NCBI RefSeq assembly: GCF_000143415.4
Contig: NW_003314313.1
Coordinates: 833,430-897,429, forward strand
Reading direction: 5' to 3'
DNA length: 64,000 bases
Source: Selaginella moellendorffii
Taxonomy: Eukaryota > Streptophyta > Lycopodiopsida > Selaginellales > Selaginellaceae
Shown: positions 55,623 to 64,000 of the stretch, piece by piece
How the letters are laid out: every line of letters begins with the position of its first letter
Position numbering within the stretch: position 1 is the stretch's first letter
The notes under the pieces: generated by a model
Databases searched by the model: none
What the model was told of the DNA's origin: nothing
What the model saw: only the letters and a program-made list of their open reading frames with translations
Program-made: the position numbers and the translations under genes

Positions 55623-56983
55623 ATGCCGATTGCGACGCGCTCCACCATGCCTAGCAGCACGCCAGCGGCCGAGTTCTTCGCGGCCTACCTCCAGGACTCC
55701 GTCACGCAGAAGCTCGATCTCAATGCCTTCGTGTGGCCCGAGGGTCTCCGCCCCGAGACGAGCAGCGGCGGCCAATTCAGCAACGACGTCCCGGAGATCG
55801 ACATCTCGGCCGCAATGCTGGCCAAGAACGAGGGCGTCCGCGCCGCCGTGGCCGCCAAGATCTCCAAGGCGGCCAAGGAGTGGGGATTCTTCCGCATTGT
55901 CAACCACGGCCTCCCGCCGGATATGATGAGCCGGGCCGAGCGCCAGGCGCACAAGTTCTTCGCGCTCCAGCTGGATCAGAAGAGGAGGGCCGCCGGGAGC
56001 TCCTCCAACCCTTTCGGCTACGCGGCCGCCGGCCCCAGCCGCGCCATCATGCGCTCCTGGCACGAGACGCTCTACATGCTGTGCAATCACGCCCGGATCG
56101 ATAATCTCGCCAACAAGGTCTGGCCTTCCGCCAAGGAGGCGTCGGATCGCAAGGAGTTTTGGTAAATCTTCTCCTCTCCATTGAGAATCTCCTCTCCATG
56201 CGTGTCGGTCTCTCCTTCTCCTCGCCCGCTTTCTTCTGTTCCATAGACGAGAATATATTCCGGAATCTTTCCCGACTCTCCCCTCCTTGATTGGATCCTC
56301 TCTAAAGCAAACGAATCTCTCTGACTCTCCCGTGCTTGCTTTTCATTGCAGCATGGCTCTATCCGATTACACGACCGCCATGAACAAGCTTGGGCTCCAG
56401 CTCCTGGAGCTCCTCCTCCAGGGGCTGGGCGTGGATCGCAACAAGCTCACACGGCACTACTCTGTAGAGGGCTCCTCCTCCGCCCGGATCAACTTCTATC
56501 CGCCATGCCCAAAGCCCGACGTCACATTCGGCCTCCCTCCACACACCGACTCGGGCACTCTCACCATCCTCCACCAGGACGCGGTGGGCGGTCTCCAAGT
56601 CTGCCGCAATGGCAAGTGGATTGGAGTCCAGCCCAAGCCCAATTCCTTCATCGTCAACATTGGCGATTGCCTCCAGGTACTGCCCTCTTTGCTGATTCCT
56701 GGCCATCATTCTCACTTTGGTTTTCTTGCACCAGGTGTGGAGCAACAACATCTACAAGAGCGTCGAGCATCGCGCGCTGGTCAACAGCTCCAGGGCCCGC
56801 ATGTCTCTGGCATTTTTCTACAATCCCACCGATGACACCATTGTTGCTCCGATCAAGGAGCTGACCAGCGCCAAAACTCCCGCCGTTTACAAGCCATTCA
56901 GCTGGGCCGAGTATCGGCTCTATGCGGGAACACACAAGAGCAAAGTTTTGAACGCCATTGACCATTTCAAAGTCCGTCAATGA
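55623..56983 (+). CDS. Gibberellin oxidase-type 2OG-Fe(II) dioxygenase (GA3ox/GA2ox-like)
   Basis: Three exons: 55623-56161, 56352-56676, 56735-56983. Blocks: LNAFVWPEGLRP, VPEIDISAAML, EWGFFRIVNHGLPPDMM, MRSWHETLYML, NKVWPSAKEA, INFYPPCPKPDVTFGLPPHT then DSGTLTILHQDAVGGLQVC (HxD), IVNIGDCLQ, VWSNNIYKSVEHRALVN (third His) and RARMSLAFF (RxS). The C-terminus FSWAEYRLYAGTHKSKVLNA recalls the GA3ox ending, while VNIGDxxQVWSNxxYKSVEHR also fits C20-GA2ox. Intron positions (after the codon block KEFW/QHW and right after GDxxQ) equal those of the GA20ox-like gene at 9.6-10.9 kb, supporting common descent. Very GC-rich exon 1. A hydroxylation of gibberellins is the likely reaction; which position cannot be told from sequence alone. 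Confidence 0.82.
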
Positions 56984-57678
56984 GGCGGACCAACGGCTGG
57001 GATTGGATCTCTCCATCTGATCCCACGGACATGAAAAGCTGTAGAGGCAAAAAGAATTTTGCAACTTTTACTAATAAAAACTGATCGTTTGATCTCAACC
57101 GCTAAGCTCTCCTGGGCCGTTGGATTGGTACGTCGCCAACACCCGACAGGGTATCTTGCAGTGTGGCGACTAACAATCTTAATCGCAATCTTTCAATTCC
57201 CAATTCTTTTGTATGACAAAATAGTCAACATTCCACCCCCGAAAATATATGACACGTTTGACTTCTTGCGGAGACATTGACAAATAGCCTGAATTTTATT
57301 GATGTTTGTCAGTACGAGTGACCATTGTCACAAATCCATTCTAGCTTTTAAAGATGCTTTTCTTTTCTTCTTTTCTTTCACCGCCGTTGCTGCGTGTATG
57401 CTACAAATGGCAATGCTGTTACTGTTCAGTGGGAACCGTGTCACATCTCGCTCGAATTTGAAAGAAAAAATGAGAAAGGAAAGAAAATGTGGTTTATTCC
57501 ACTCAATAATTCTCCTCAAAGAGCAATAATTTTTAGTGCGTTCTAAAGGGTTGACATTTTCACAATCATAAGGTCAACTTCTTTTTACAATCAGAATAGT
57601 CAGCGTGTTCCCTTTTTTTGTTGGAGTTTCCTTAATGGGTTGGAATCTGGAACACAGTAGGTCCTTGTATTCAAAATG
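56984..57678. other. Convergent intergenic region
   Basis: 3' flanks of the 2OGD (+) and PPR (-) genes. AATAAA-like signals (ACTAATAAAAAC at 57069-57080). No gene. Confidence 0.55.
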
Positions 57679-59832
57679 CTAGAAAGAATTTGCTAAAGCC
57701 AACCATGATCCAGAATCATGGCGGTCAACGTCCAGATTCTTCGTCCGAATTGCATGATGAACACCAGCTGCACATAAGAATGCAGTCTTAACGGCTGAAT
57801 CTGGCACAAATGGCATGTTTTGGAGAAGATCCTGAGCATGATTCAGCTGTCCAGACTTGCATAACACGTCAACCACGACACAGAAATGCTCCTTCTGAGG
57901 AGATATTCCATGCTCCAAACTCATCAATTTGAAACACTTGCAACACTCTCGAACCATTCCGGCATGGTTGCATCCCACAATTCCAGAGTGAAAAGTTGCC
58001 TCGTCAGGCTTGACGCCCTCAAGAGAAAAATCACAAACCAGGGAATCAATTTCTCTTTGTAACTCCTTTAGATGCCCTTGATGGGCATATGCGGCAAGCA
58101 TAGAATTCCATGACACAAGATTTCTCTCTGGCATGCTGTCAAACATTAAGACTGCCAAATCTATGTCATGGTTTTGGATCATTGTGTTCCAGGAAAATAA
58201 GTCTTTTTGTTCCATTCTACCAAAAAGAAGCTTTGCTAAATCTATAGAACCATTCCTGCAATATGCTGCGAGCAAAGCATTCGTGGCCACAAAATCTTTC
58301 GCTGGCATCTTTTCGTACAAAATTCTAGCCTCGTCTAGCTGATAGTTTCTGCCGTACTCTACAATTAAGATCGTACAAGAAGATGGATCCTCTTGTTTTC
58401 TTGATTCAAGCATTTCAATCGCTCGTTCTTGGTGTCCGTTCCGGACAAATCCTTGAAGCATTGCTCTCCATGCGATTGGATCGCACTCTGGCATTCTCAG
58501 AAATATCTCCTCCGCATCTCGAATTTGGCCGATCTGAGACAAAGCTTGAATCATTGTAGTGAATGACACGATACTTCTGTGATTCATGGCCTGGAAGAGA
58601 TCTCTTGCCCGATCAATTTGCCCGTTTTGGGCAAACGCCTGGATCATAGCATTGCAGGTAACGAGATCACAAATGGGCATTCTGTGGAAGAGATTTTCCG
58701 CCTTTTGGAGCTCGCTATTCTCGCCATAGGCAGAGATCACCGCATTCCACGCTTGGATGTTTTGCTCCGGCATTCCATGCCGTAATTCGTCTGCCAAATC
58801 CAGGTTTCCCATGCGGGCATGTGCTGCAATCGCAACGGTACATGCGATTGCATCAACGACGGGCATCGCTTGGAATGTGGTGATGGCCATTTCGAACATT
58901 CCATTTTCAGAATATGCTTGCATCATGATCGTGAACGACTGGAGATTCCTCTCTGGCATCTCGCTGAACAAACGTCTTGCTTTCTCCAAATGCCCTTGCT
59001 TGGTATATTCTGCTATCAATGTGTTCCAAGATGCCAGATTCCTTTCTGGAGCTGCCTCAAACAGAGCAGCGACTTCTTCTAGGGAGCCATTTCGAAGAAA
59101 CGCCTTTAAAAGAATATTCCAAGACTCCACTGTCTTTTCTTTCATTACCTCAAAAGTGGATCTCGCATGACACATTTGCCCATTTTCGGCATATACGCCA
59201 AGCATCGCATTGCAACACACGAGATTCCATTCGGGCATTTGGCCAAAAATCTCTCTTGCTCTAGACAGGTTCCCTGTCCCGGAATATGCTGGCAAAACCG
59301 CTGTGCAAGACACTAGATTCCTAAAAGGCATATGCTCAAAGGCATTGATTGCGTCCTCCAGATACCCAGCTTGGGCAAACGCGACAACCATGGTAGTCCA
59401 CGAAACCATCGACTTCATGGGAATTTGATCAAACAGCTTCTTACTCTCTTTAAAGTTTCCAGCTTGAGCATAAGCTTGCAACATCAAGTTCCAAGAGACG
59501 ATAGTTTTTTCTGGCATGCTTTCGAGCGTCCACCTTGCTTGATCGAGATGCCCATTTTGGGCATAAGCGCCCAGCATGATGTTCCACGAGTAAGTGTTCG
59601 GGTGCTGGATGCCCTGGAAAACAATGCGGGCATCTTCGACGCTGGAACACTTGGAAAACATGAGAACAGTCAAGTTCAAGAGGTAGATGTCCTTCGAGTG
59701 AGCGTCACTTGCGAAGATCTTGGAGTAAACTTGCCGCCCGGTGATGAGATCCTTGGATTGAGCACAGTTTCTCAACAAGGAGGCCAGATCTTCCCTGGAT
59801 AGCTCGTTGTTTCCAAGAAGAGCTTGAGCCAT
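57679..59832 (-). CDS. PPR protein, S-type repeat array
   Basis: Intronless 717-residue pentatricopeptide repeat protein; ATG at 59832. About 16 repeats, most 31 residues long (S type), such as LSRAREIFGQMPEWNLVCCN then AMLGVYAENGQ. The C-terminal part (VKPDEATFHSGIVGCNHAGM, FCVVVDVLCKSGQLNHAQDL) is an L2/S2-like end with a short E1-like remnant, and no DYW domain. PPR proteins bind organellar RNA base by base; residues 5 and 35 of each repeat set specificity. One repeat is shortened: SWNTMIQNHDIDLAVLMF lacks the AYAQNGH-type turn, a loss of about five residues. No clear transit peptide is visible in MAQALLGNNELSREDLASLL. It lies 127 bp after the mtSSB stop on the same strand, and a partial copy of both is at 16.8-17.3 kb. 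Confidence 0.92.
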   Translation of the reverse strand: MAQALLGNNELSREDLASLLRNCAQSKDLITGRQVYSKIFASDAHSKDIYLLNLTVLMFSKCSSVEDARIVFQGIQHPNTYSWNIMLGAYAQNGHLDQARWTLESMPEKTIVSWNLMLQAYAQAGNFKESKKLFDQIPMKSMVSWTTMVVAFAQAGYLEDAINAFEHMPFRNLVSCTAVLPAYSGTGNLSRAREIFGQMPEWNLVCCNAMLGVYAENGQMCHARSTFEVMKEKTVESWNILLKAFLRNGSLEEVAALFEAAPERNLASWNTLIAEYTKQGHLEKARRLFSEMPERNLQSFTIMMQAYSENGMFEMAITTFQAMPVVDAIACTVAIAAHARMGNLDLADELRHGMPEQNIQAWNAVISAYGENSELQKAENLFHRMPICDLVTCNAMIQAFAQNGQIDRARDLFQAMNHRSIVSFTTMIQALSQIGQIRDAEEIFLRMPECDPIAWRAMLQGFVRNGHQERAIEMLESRKQEDPSSCTILIVEYGRNYQLDEARILYEKMPAKDFVATNALLAAYCRNGSIDLAKLLFGRMEQKDLFSWNTMIQNHDIDLAVLMFDSMPERNLVSWNSMLAAYAHQGHLKELQREIDSLVCDFSLEGVKPDEATFHSGIVGCNHAGMVRECCKCFKLMSLEHGISPQKEHFCVVVDVLCKSGQLNHAQDLLQNMPFVPDSAVKTAFLCAAGVHHAIRTKNLDVDRHDSGSWLALANSF

Positions 59833-59959
59833 CAACTTTGCCTGGAAAGCATCCTTTTATGTCACCAGTTTTGGAGAAGGAAAGAAAGAGAGCTTACGTT
59901 GTGGTTGCTTTGGAACATACTCAATCGACAACATACAAACGTCCTGGAATGACGAAGTT

Positions 59960-60763
59960 TTACTCCGGCTCAAGCTTAAAAACAAAAAGAAGTGGAAGCT
60001 CACCACACTGCCGGACGCAAATCTCTCGAACTCGCTTCAATGCTCCCGTCACAGCGTCGCTGTACACTCTCGTCTCGATGCTGCCCTCGAGGTAGACGTT
60101 GGTCCTGCAACAAAATCGAATTAGACTTGGATCTCTGAAAAAACAAAGATCAAAGATGGAAGGAAGAGTGACCCTTTGGTGAGCTTTCTGGCCATGTCTA
60201 AAAGCCCGAGCTTGAAGACGCAAACTCGGTGCCACTGCGTGAAGCTCCGCTCCGCATAAGTTTCCCAATGCTCTCCTTCCAGCTGCTTCCTGTTGTTGCG
60301 AAGTCCGCCAGTTCCCAGCGAGAAGATCACCACCGAGACATTGGTGGCAAAAACTCTCTCCACTGGTTTCTGTCCCACTGATCCAACCAAAATCGCCTAG
60401 GAAAACGAAAGGAGAAAAAGGAGAGAACCATTTGATCAATCCCGACTGATCAAGCAAAAAATGAGAATCACGGGCTACCTTGTAAATGCCGGGCCCATAG
60501 TACTTGTCCGGTGACGCGAAAACAGCCTTCTTCATGTATTTGGTCTCCTGTGGATGTGGTTCTTCCTCGTCCGTGTCCGCGGCGGGCAACCCGCAGTCCC
60601 GAATCTCCTCTCCATGATCCTCTTCCACCTCTTCCACTTTGGTGCAATACGCGAACCGATCCTTTCCAAAACCTGTACCTCTGCTGCTGGCGGCCAGGAA
60701 TCTACTGCAGCTAGATCGCAAACCTCCATTCCGGAGCGCGCGGCACAGGTGCAAGAGCGCCAT
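59960..60763 (-). CDS. SSB1: Mitochondrial single-stranded DNA-binding protein
   Basis: Three exons. Exon 1 (60763-60479) begins MALLHLCRALRNGGLRSSCS, an Arg/Ser-rich mitochondrial presequence, and ends KYYGPGIYK. Exon 2 (about 60397-60172) carries the OB fold: AILVGSVGQKPVERVFATNV, VVIFSLGTGGLRNN, QWHRVCVFKLGLLDMARKLT. Exon 3 (about 60106) has NVYLEGSIETRVYSDAVTGA then LKRVREICVRQCG and either stops after GELPLLFVFKLEPE (TAA near 59960) or splices at GTGAGCTTCC. The match to plant mtSSB1 is clear. It coats single-stranded mtDNA during replication and recombination as a tetramer. It is divergent from the GDSL gene (225 bp). Truncated duplicates lie at 16.8 and 28.3 kb. Confidence 0.88.
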   Translation of the reverse strand: MALLHLCRALRNGGLRSSCSRFLAASSRGTGFGKDRFAYCTKVEEVEEDHGEEIRDCGLPAADTDEEEPHPQETKYMKKAVFASPDKYYGPGIYKVARDSHFLLDQSGLIKWFSPFSPFVFLGDFGWISGTETSGESFCHQCLGGDLLAGNWRTSQQQEAAGRRALGNLCGAELHAVAPSLRLQARAFRHGQKAHQRVTLPSIFDLCFFRDPSLIRFCCRTNVYLEGSIETRVYSDAVTGALKRVREICVRQCGELPLLFVFKLEPE

Positions 60764-60988
60764 AGCTCGAAATGCCCTGCTTTTTTAGGGCTTTCGGGAG
60801 GTGGATATTCTCCGGATATTTGTTTTTGCCATTTGAAATTTCCCGCCCTTTAACATTAGGGCTACCAAATATTCTCTAATCAAATAATACCATATTTGGT
60901 TCCTCTTCAATAAGGAAATATCCATACCTGGTCATCTGTAAGCTTATAAAAACCCTATTCTTGTAAACACTAACACAGACCAGTCAAG
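60764..60988. promoter_or_regulatory. Divergent promoter, mtSSB / GDSL genes
   Basis: 225 bp between start codons. TATAAAA at 60945-60951 lies 38 bp before the GDSL ATG, which predicts a very short leader. TTAGGG (60786-60791 and 60861-60866) occurs on the mtSSB side. Confidence 0.55.
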
Positions 60989-62306
60989 ATGAAAGTTATT
61001 AGCTTTATTGTGTTCTTCCTCATTGCATGCTTTCCACTATCACAAGCTATTAGATCCAATCCCAGTGAAGATCTTGGTGCCGTCCAGGGACTGTTTATCT
61101 TTGGAGATTCAGCTTTAGATGCTGGGCAAAACACTTACATTCCAGGCTCTAGGATTATGAGTGCTGTTCCACCATATGGGAAATCATACTTTGACAAGCC
61201 AACAGGTCGCTGGACAGATGGCCGCACAATAGGGGATTTTCTTGCTCAGGCTCTTGGGCTTCCGTTGCTTCCACCATACCTCCGACCTGGAGCCAACTTT
61301 AGCAGTGGCGTCAACTTTGCATCTGCCGGAGCAGGCTTGTTGGATGCAACAAATGCTCATCAGGTAAAACCATAGTTTCTTATGATCTAGAAAAGATGCT
61401 GATACTTCTTTTGTATTAGGGAGTTGTTTCCATGAAGCAACAGCTGCATCAATTCCGTAATATCACAGATGGCTACAAAAGGGTCAAAGGAGTAGACTCT
61501 ACTCAATTCTTGAAGAGCTCAATAGCTATGTTCAGTATGGGAGCGAATGATATAGCTAATAATGCACCTGGAAACTCACTATTCTTTCAAGAGATGTTAG
61601 AAACCTATTCTAATGCCATCCAGGTAAACACTATGCTATGTTGTGATTAAATATTTATAATGTTTGGATTTGCAGGAAATTTATAATTCAGGTATTAAAT
61701 ATATTGTCCTTCTTTTAGTACCACCGTTGGGATGCACTCCAAACTTGAAATCCCTTTCAGCACAAAATGGAAATACAAACTTAACTCCAGAAGGTTGTGT
61801 CGGTGGTATCAACTCTATTGTCAATTATTATAATACCCAAGTTCAGAATCTTGCTATTAAAATTCACAATGACTACCGCGACTTGAACATTGTGACGTTG
61901 AACCCAACAACTATTGTCTTGACTATCTTGAGCAACCCTGATAAATATGGTAAGTTCAACTGATTTTTTTTTTCTTTTCTGATTTCTGATATGATCCAAT
62001 GATCTCATCTCAGGTTTTAAAGAAGCAGAGAACGCATGTTGTGGTGGTGGTCCATTTAACGCAGCAGAGTTTTGTGCTGATGTTGATAAACATGATTGGA
62101 AGCCAGATCACAAGAACAAGTACCAACAATTTATATGTAGCAATCCAAAGGACTACCTATACTTTGATAGCAATCACTTCACTGAAGCTGGCAATTGGAT
62201 GATGTTGAAAAACTTCTGGTATGGATCTTATGCTATAGCAAAGCCTAGTAGTCTTAGTTTCTTCCTCTCTAGATTTACAATCCCAAATCCACCACCAAAG
62301 CCTTAG
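60989..62306 (+). CDS. GDSL esterase/lipase (SGNH hydrolase)
   Basis: Four exons: 60989-61363, 61420-61623, 61676-61949, 62014-62306, all GT-AG. Signal peptide MKVISFIVFFLIACFPLSQA points to secretion. Block I LFIFGDSALDAGQNTY with nucleophile Ser, GRWTDGRTIGDFLAQALGLP, block II-like NFSSGVNFASAGAGLLDATN, block III SMGANDIANN (oxyanion Asn), KYIVLLLVPPLGCTPN and block V YLYFDSNHFTEAGNW with catalytic Asp and His. Length about 380 residues, normal for plant GDSL lipases. Substrate unknown; roles in cutin, seed oil and defence are known for the family. The gene is more AT-rich than its GC-rich neighbours such as the 2OGD. Confidence 0.93.
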
Positions 62307-62374
62307 AAAGAGTTTAGTTTTTTATATTGCAAATAAATATAAATAGGTTTCTTCTTTGGTAAACTCTTTAAGTT

Positions 62375-63017
62375 TTACATGATTTTCAACAATGACTTAA
62401 CCTCAAATTTTCTCCTAATTCGCATCTCTGGTTTAAAGTTTTCTCGCAAATTCAGTGGTTCTCTTAGTGCTAGCATCAACATCCAGAGCAAACTTGGAGG
62501 ATTTATTCGAGCAGCTTCCCGGAACACCTTCAGGATTTTCATCCATGCGCTTCCTTGACTAAGAACTCCGCCAAGAGGAACGTTTGCAATCTCCTGGCAG
62601 CGACAAGCAAGCAATCTCCCCTTAAATCGCAAAGCATCTCCTCCAATCTCGACAACTCCACTGCTCATAGCTTCACGAGGATGAAAACGGGCCATCTCTC
62701 CCCCATCGAGAGATCCCCCGAGCTAGCAGAATAAAAAAGCCATTCGGGGGCGTGTAGTTCTCACTAGACATTAACTCTAGATATAGCAACATGCGGACAC
62801 GAACTTCTCCACATTCAGCCGCCTGTTCTCCATGACCAACATCACTGCTGAGATACGCTCCTTGCTCATCCCGGACAACTCTATCCTCGACAGCTAACGT
62901 GGGGACCAACCTCGAGGCACGGGCTTGACATAAGAGATCATGGAGATGACCAATGGCTCGCAAAAGAGCTTCTCCCCGCTGCGAGATGATGGCGTACAGG
63001 GCCAAGATGAGCGACAT
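62375..63017 (-). CDS. Unrecognised helical protein, exons only
   Basis: Two open stretches in different frames: MSLILALYAIISQRGEALLR with AIGHLHDLLCQARASRLVPT (63017-62880) and SGVVEIGGDALRFKGRLLAC then RCQEIANVPLGGVLSQGSAW and LNLRENFKPEMRIRRKFEVK (62665-62380). The frame can be extended upstream of 63017 as SLCTFGLGNHL. The peptides look like real protein, hydrophobic and helical, but I cannot name the family, and the joining introns are unclear. Could be a gene fragment like others here. Confidence 0.35.
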
Positions 63018-63339
63018 GAGGTGATTGCCCAGGCCGAAGGTGCATAGCGATTGAGCAGCGCTATAACAACAAACGCCACCTTAGTGTGTCATGAATTTCC
63101 CAAACCATCAACCACTAACCCTGCTTTTGGGGTGTTTAGCGTGTTGGGCTCAAAGATTTCCAATAGAAATTTGACTTTAGGGAAGGAGTGCTTGCATTAA
63201 GATCTCCCCAAGAAAAAGAGATTTGCAACAAGAGAGTGTAGGCCAAGGCAAACGACACAACTCCAGGTGGAAATAGAAAAACTAGGATGCACAGGTTTCA
63301 AAACTCTTTTATCGCAGGAACCCTGAAAAGTTGGTGTGT

Positions 63340-63720
63340 AGCACCTCAACACAGATCAAGCTGGTGCAGCGTCTGCCACGAAAGGCATGCACTCGCCCGC
63401 GCAAGCTGAGCCAATGCATCGATCAAACACACGTAGTGCTCCAGGCTCGCAGCACCTCCAGCAAAATCCCTCCCCCGCAACTGCGGCAAAGAGTGCCACC
63501 GCATGGACATAATGCACAGCTTGCCTGCAAGCGGCCAGGAGAGACACGAAGGTCTGCCTAGATCCCTTGCAGCTGCATCATGCCGAAGAGCTGCAAAGTC
63601 TGCCCCAGCGCTGCTGTAGTGAACAGGCTGAGGCATAGGCAGAGATGAGCGTGCTCCCAAGTGGCAAAGTGCCGCGAGATGACCTGGCAAATCTTAAAAC
63701 CAAGAAGCAACGGTCTTTAG
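63340..63720 (-). pseudogene. PPR gene relic
   Basis: Blocks typical of the C-terminal part of plant PLS PPR proteins in three frames: LQLFGMMQLQGI, TFVSLLAACRQAVHYVHAVA then LFAAVAGEG, and SLEHYVCLIDALAQLA. A stop after MMQLQGI and at least one frameshift make it dead. Confidence 0.72.
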
Positions 63721-63735
63721 TTTTTTCCATCCTGC

Positions 63736-64000
63736 ATGAGCTGTGAACTGGATCAAAACAGTGTAAAGACGCAAAACCTGTTTCATGGTTTTGAGGCTGA
63801 CGAAGCTCCCCTTCGAATGTGCTTGCAAGAAGTGCCAGCTGGAGCGGCGGCTCGACGCGGGCCTTTTTTTGGGAATTTTTTAGCATATGGACCTGCTGGT
63901 TATGCTATCTTCATCGCTAACTTTGAGTTCCGGTTGAAGGGAGGGACAGATGTCTCCAGGATGGTGGCGAAGCTGGAGCAAGTGTTGGCGACGAAGCTCC
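63736..64000 (+). CDS. Possible caspase-like (p20) N-terminal reading frame, runs off window
   Basis: An open frame from ATG 63736 to the window edge encodes GFEADEAPLRMCLQEVPAG, then LAYGPAGYAIFIANFEFR and LKGGTDVSRMVAKLEQVLAT. The order hydrophobic beta strand (GYAIFIANFEF), then GTDVSRM and a helix resembles the start of caspase p20 domains (GYxLIIxNxxF...GTDxDxxxL). The catalytic His and Cys would lie beyond the window. The first 48 bp match a RanBPM intron (about 5497-5544), so the true start may be further in. Confidence 0.22.
   Translation, partial: MSCELDQNSVKTQNLFHGFEADEAPLRMCLQEVPAGAAARRGPFFGNFLAYGPAGYAIFIANFEFRLKGGTDVSRMVAKLEQVLATKL

Noticed and set aside
1-64000. CRISPR arrays, bacterial operons or prophage
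   Set aside because: Spliced plant genes throughout; no direct-repeat/spacer arrays of the right form.

Overview
Organism. This looks like nuclear DNA of a small-genome lycophyte, most likely Selaginella (inference, no database search). Genes are split by very short introns (about 45-60 bp in the trithorax-type gene at the left edge), and telo-box motifs (TTAGGGTT) sit at several starts. Plant-only families occur: PORR, PPR, ATL RING-H2, gibberellin 2-oxoglutarate oxygenases and an ATX-type methyltransferase. The PPR protein is a run of 31-residue S-type repeats, a style common in lycophytes. Remnants of a P5B-type ATPase fit an early-diverging plant. || Left gene-rich block (1-11 kb). An ATX1/2-like histone methyltransferase (+) is followed by a RanBPM-like SPRY/LisH/CTLH protein (-), divergent from an RMD1/DUF155 protein (+), then a gibberellin 20-oxidase-like gene (-). 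|| Mosaic block (12-28.5 kb). Gene fragments and duplicated pieces, mostly in inverted orientation: two mirror-image copies of an unrecognised zinc-finger-type gene (12.3-14.5 and 19.5-21.3 kb), one with a foldback of about 158-bp arms; two inverted P5B ATPase relics; truncated copies of the mtSSB-PPR locus whose parent is at 57.7-60.8 kb; a dispersed repeat family; a GC-rich minisatellite; and one apparently intact small coiled-coil gene. || AT-rich block (28.5-41 kb). Decayed, transposon-like DNA: a short-period degenerate array, a 75-bp minisatellite, a pogo/Tigger-like transposase relic interrupted by a 5S-rRNA-like segment, and a diverged coiled-coil gene copy. || Second mosaic block (41-49.4 kb). 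Broken copies of PORR, double-stranded-RNA-binding and XRN exonuclease genes, the dispersed repeat family again, a third zinc-finger-type gene copy and a receptor-kinase fragment. || Right gene-rich block (50-62.3 kb). ATL RING-H2 ligase (+), PORR protein (-) and BSD-domain protein (+) separated by only 59 bp of divergent intergenic DNA, a second gibberellin-oxidase-type 2OGD (+), a PPR protein (-), mitochondrial SSB (-) and a GDSL esterase (+). The right edge (62.4-64 kb) holds unrecognised exon-like sequence, a PPR relic, and a possible caspase-like reading frame running off the window. || Functional themes. Chromatin and transcription, organelle RNA/DNA maintenance (PORR, PPR, mtSSB, DUF155) and gibberellin-type oxidation dominate. 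No operon-like logic applies; the main physical couplings are divergent promoters and the close same-strand mtSSB-PPR pair. Gene models are hand-spliced from reading-frame continuity and splice dinucleotides, so internal exon limits are approximate.
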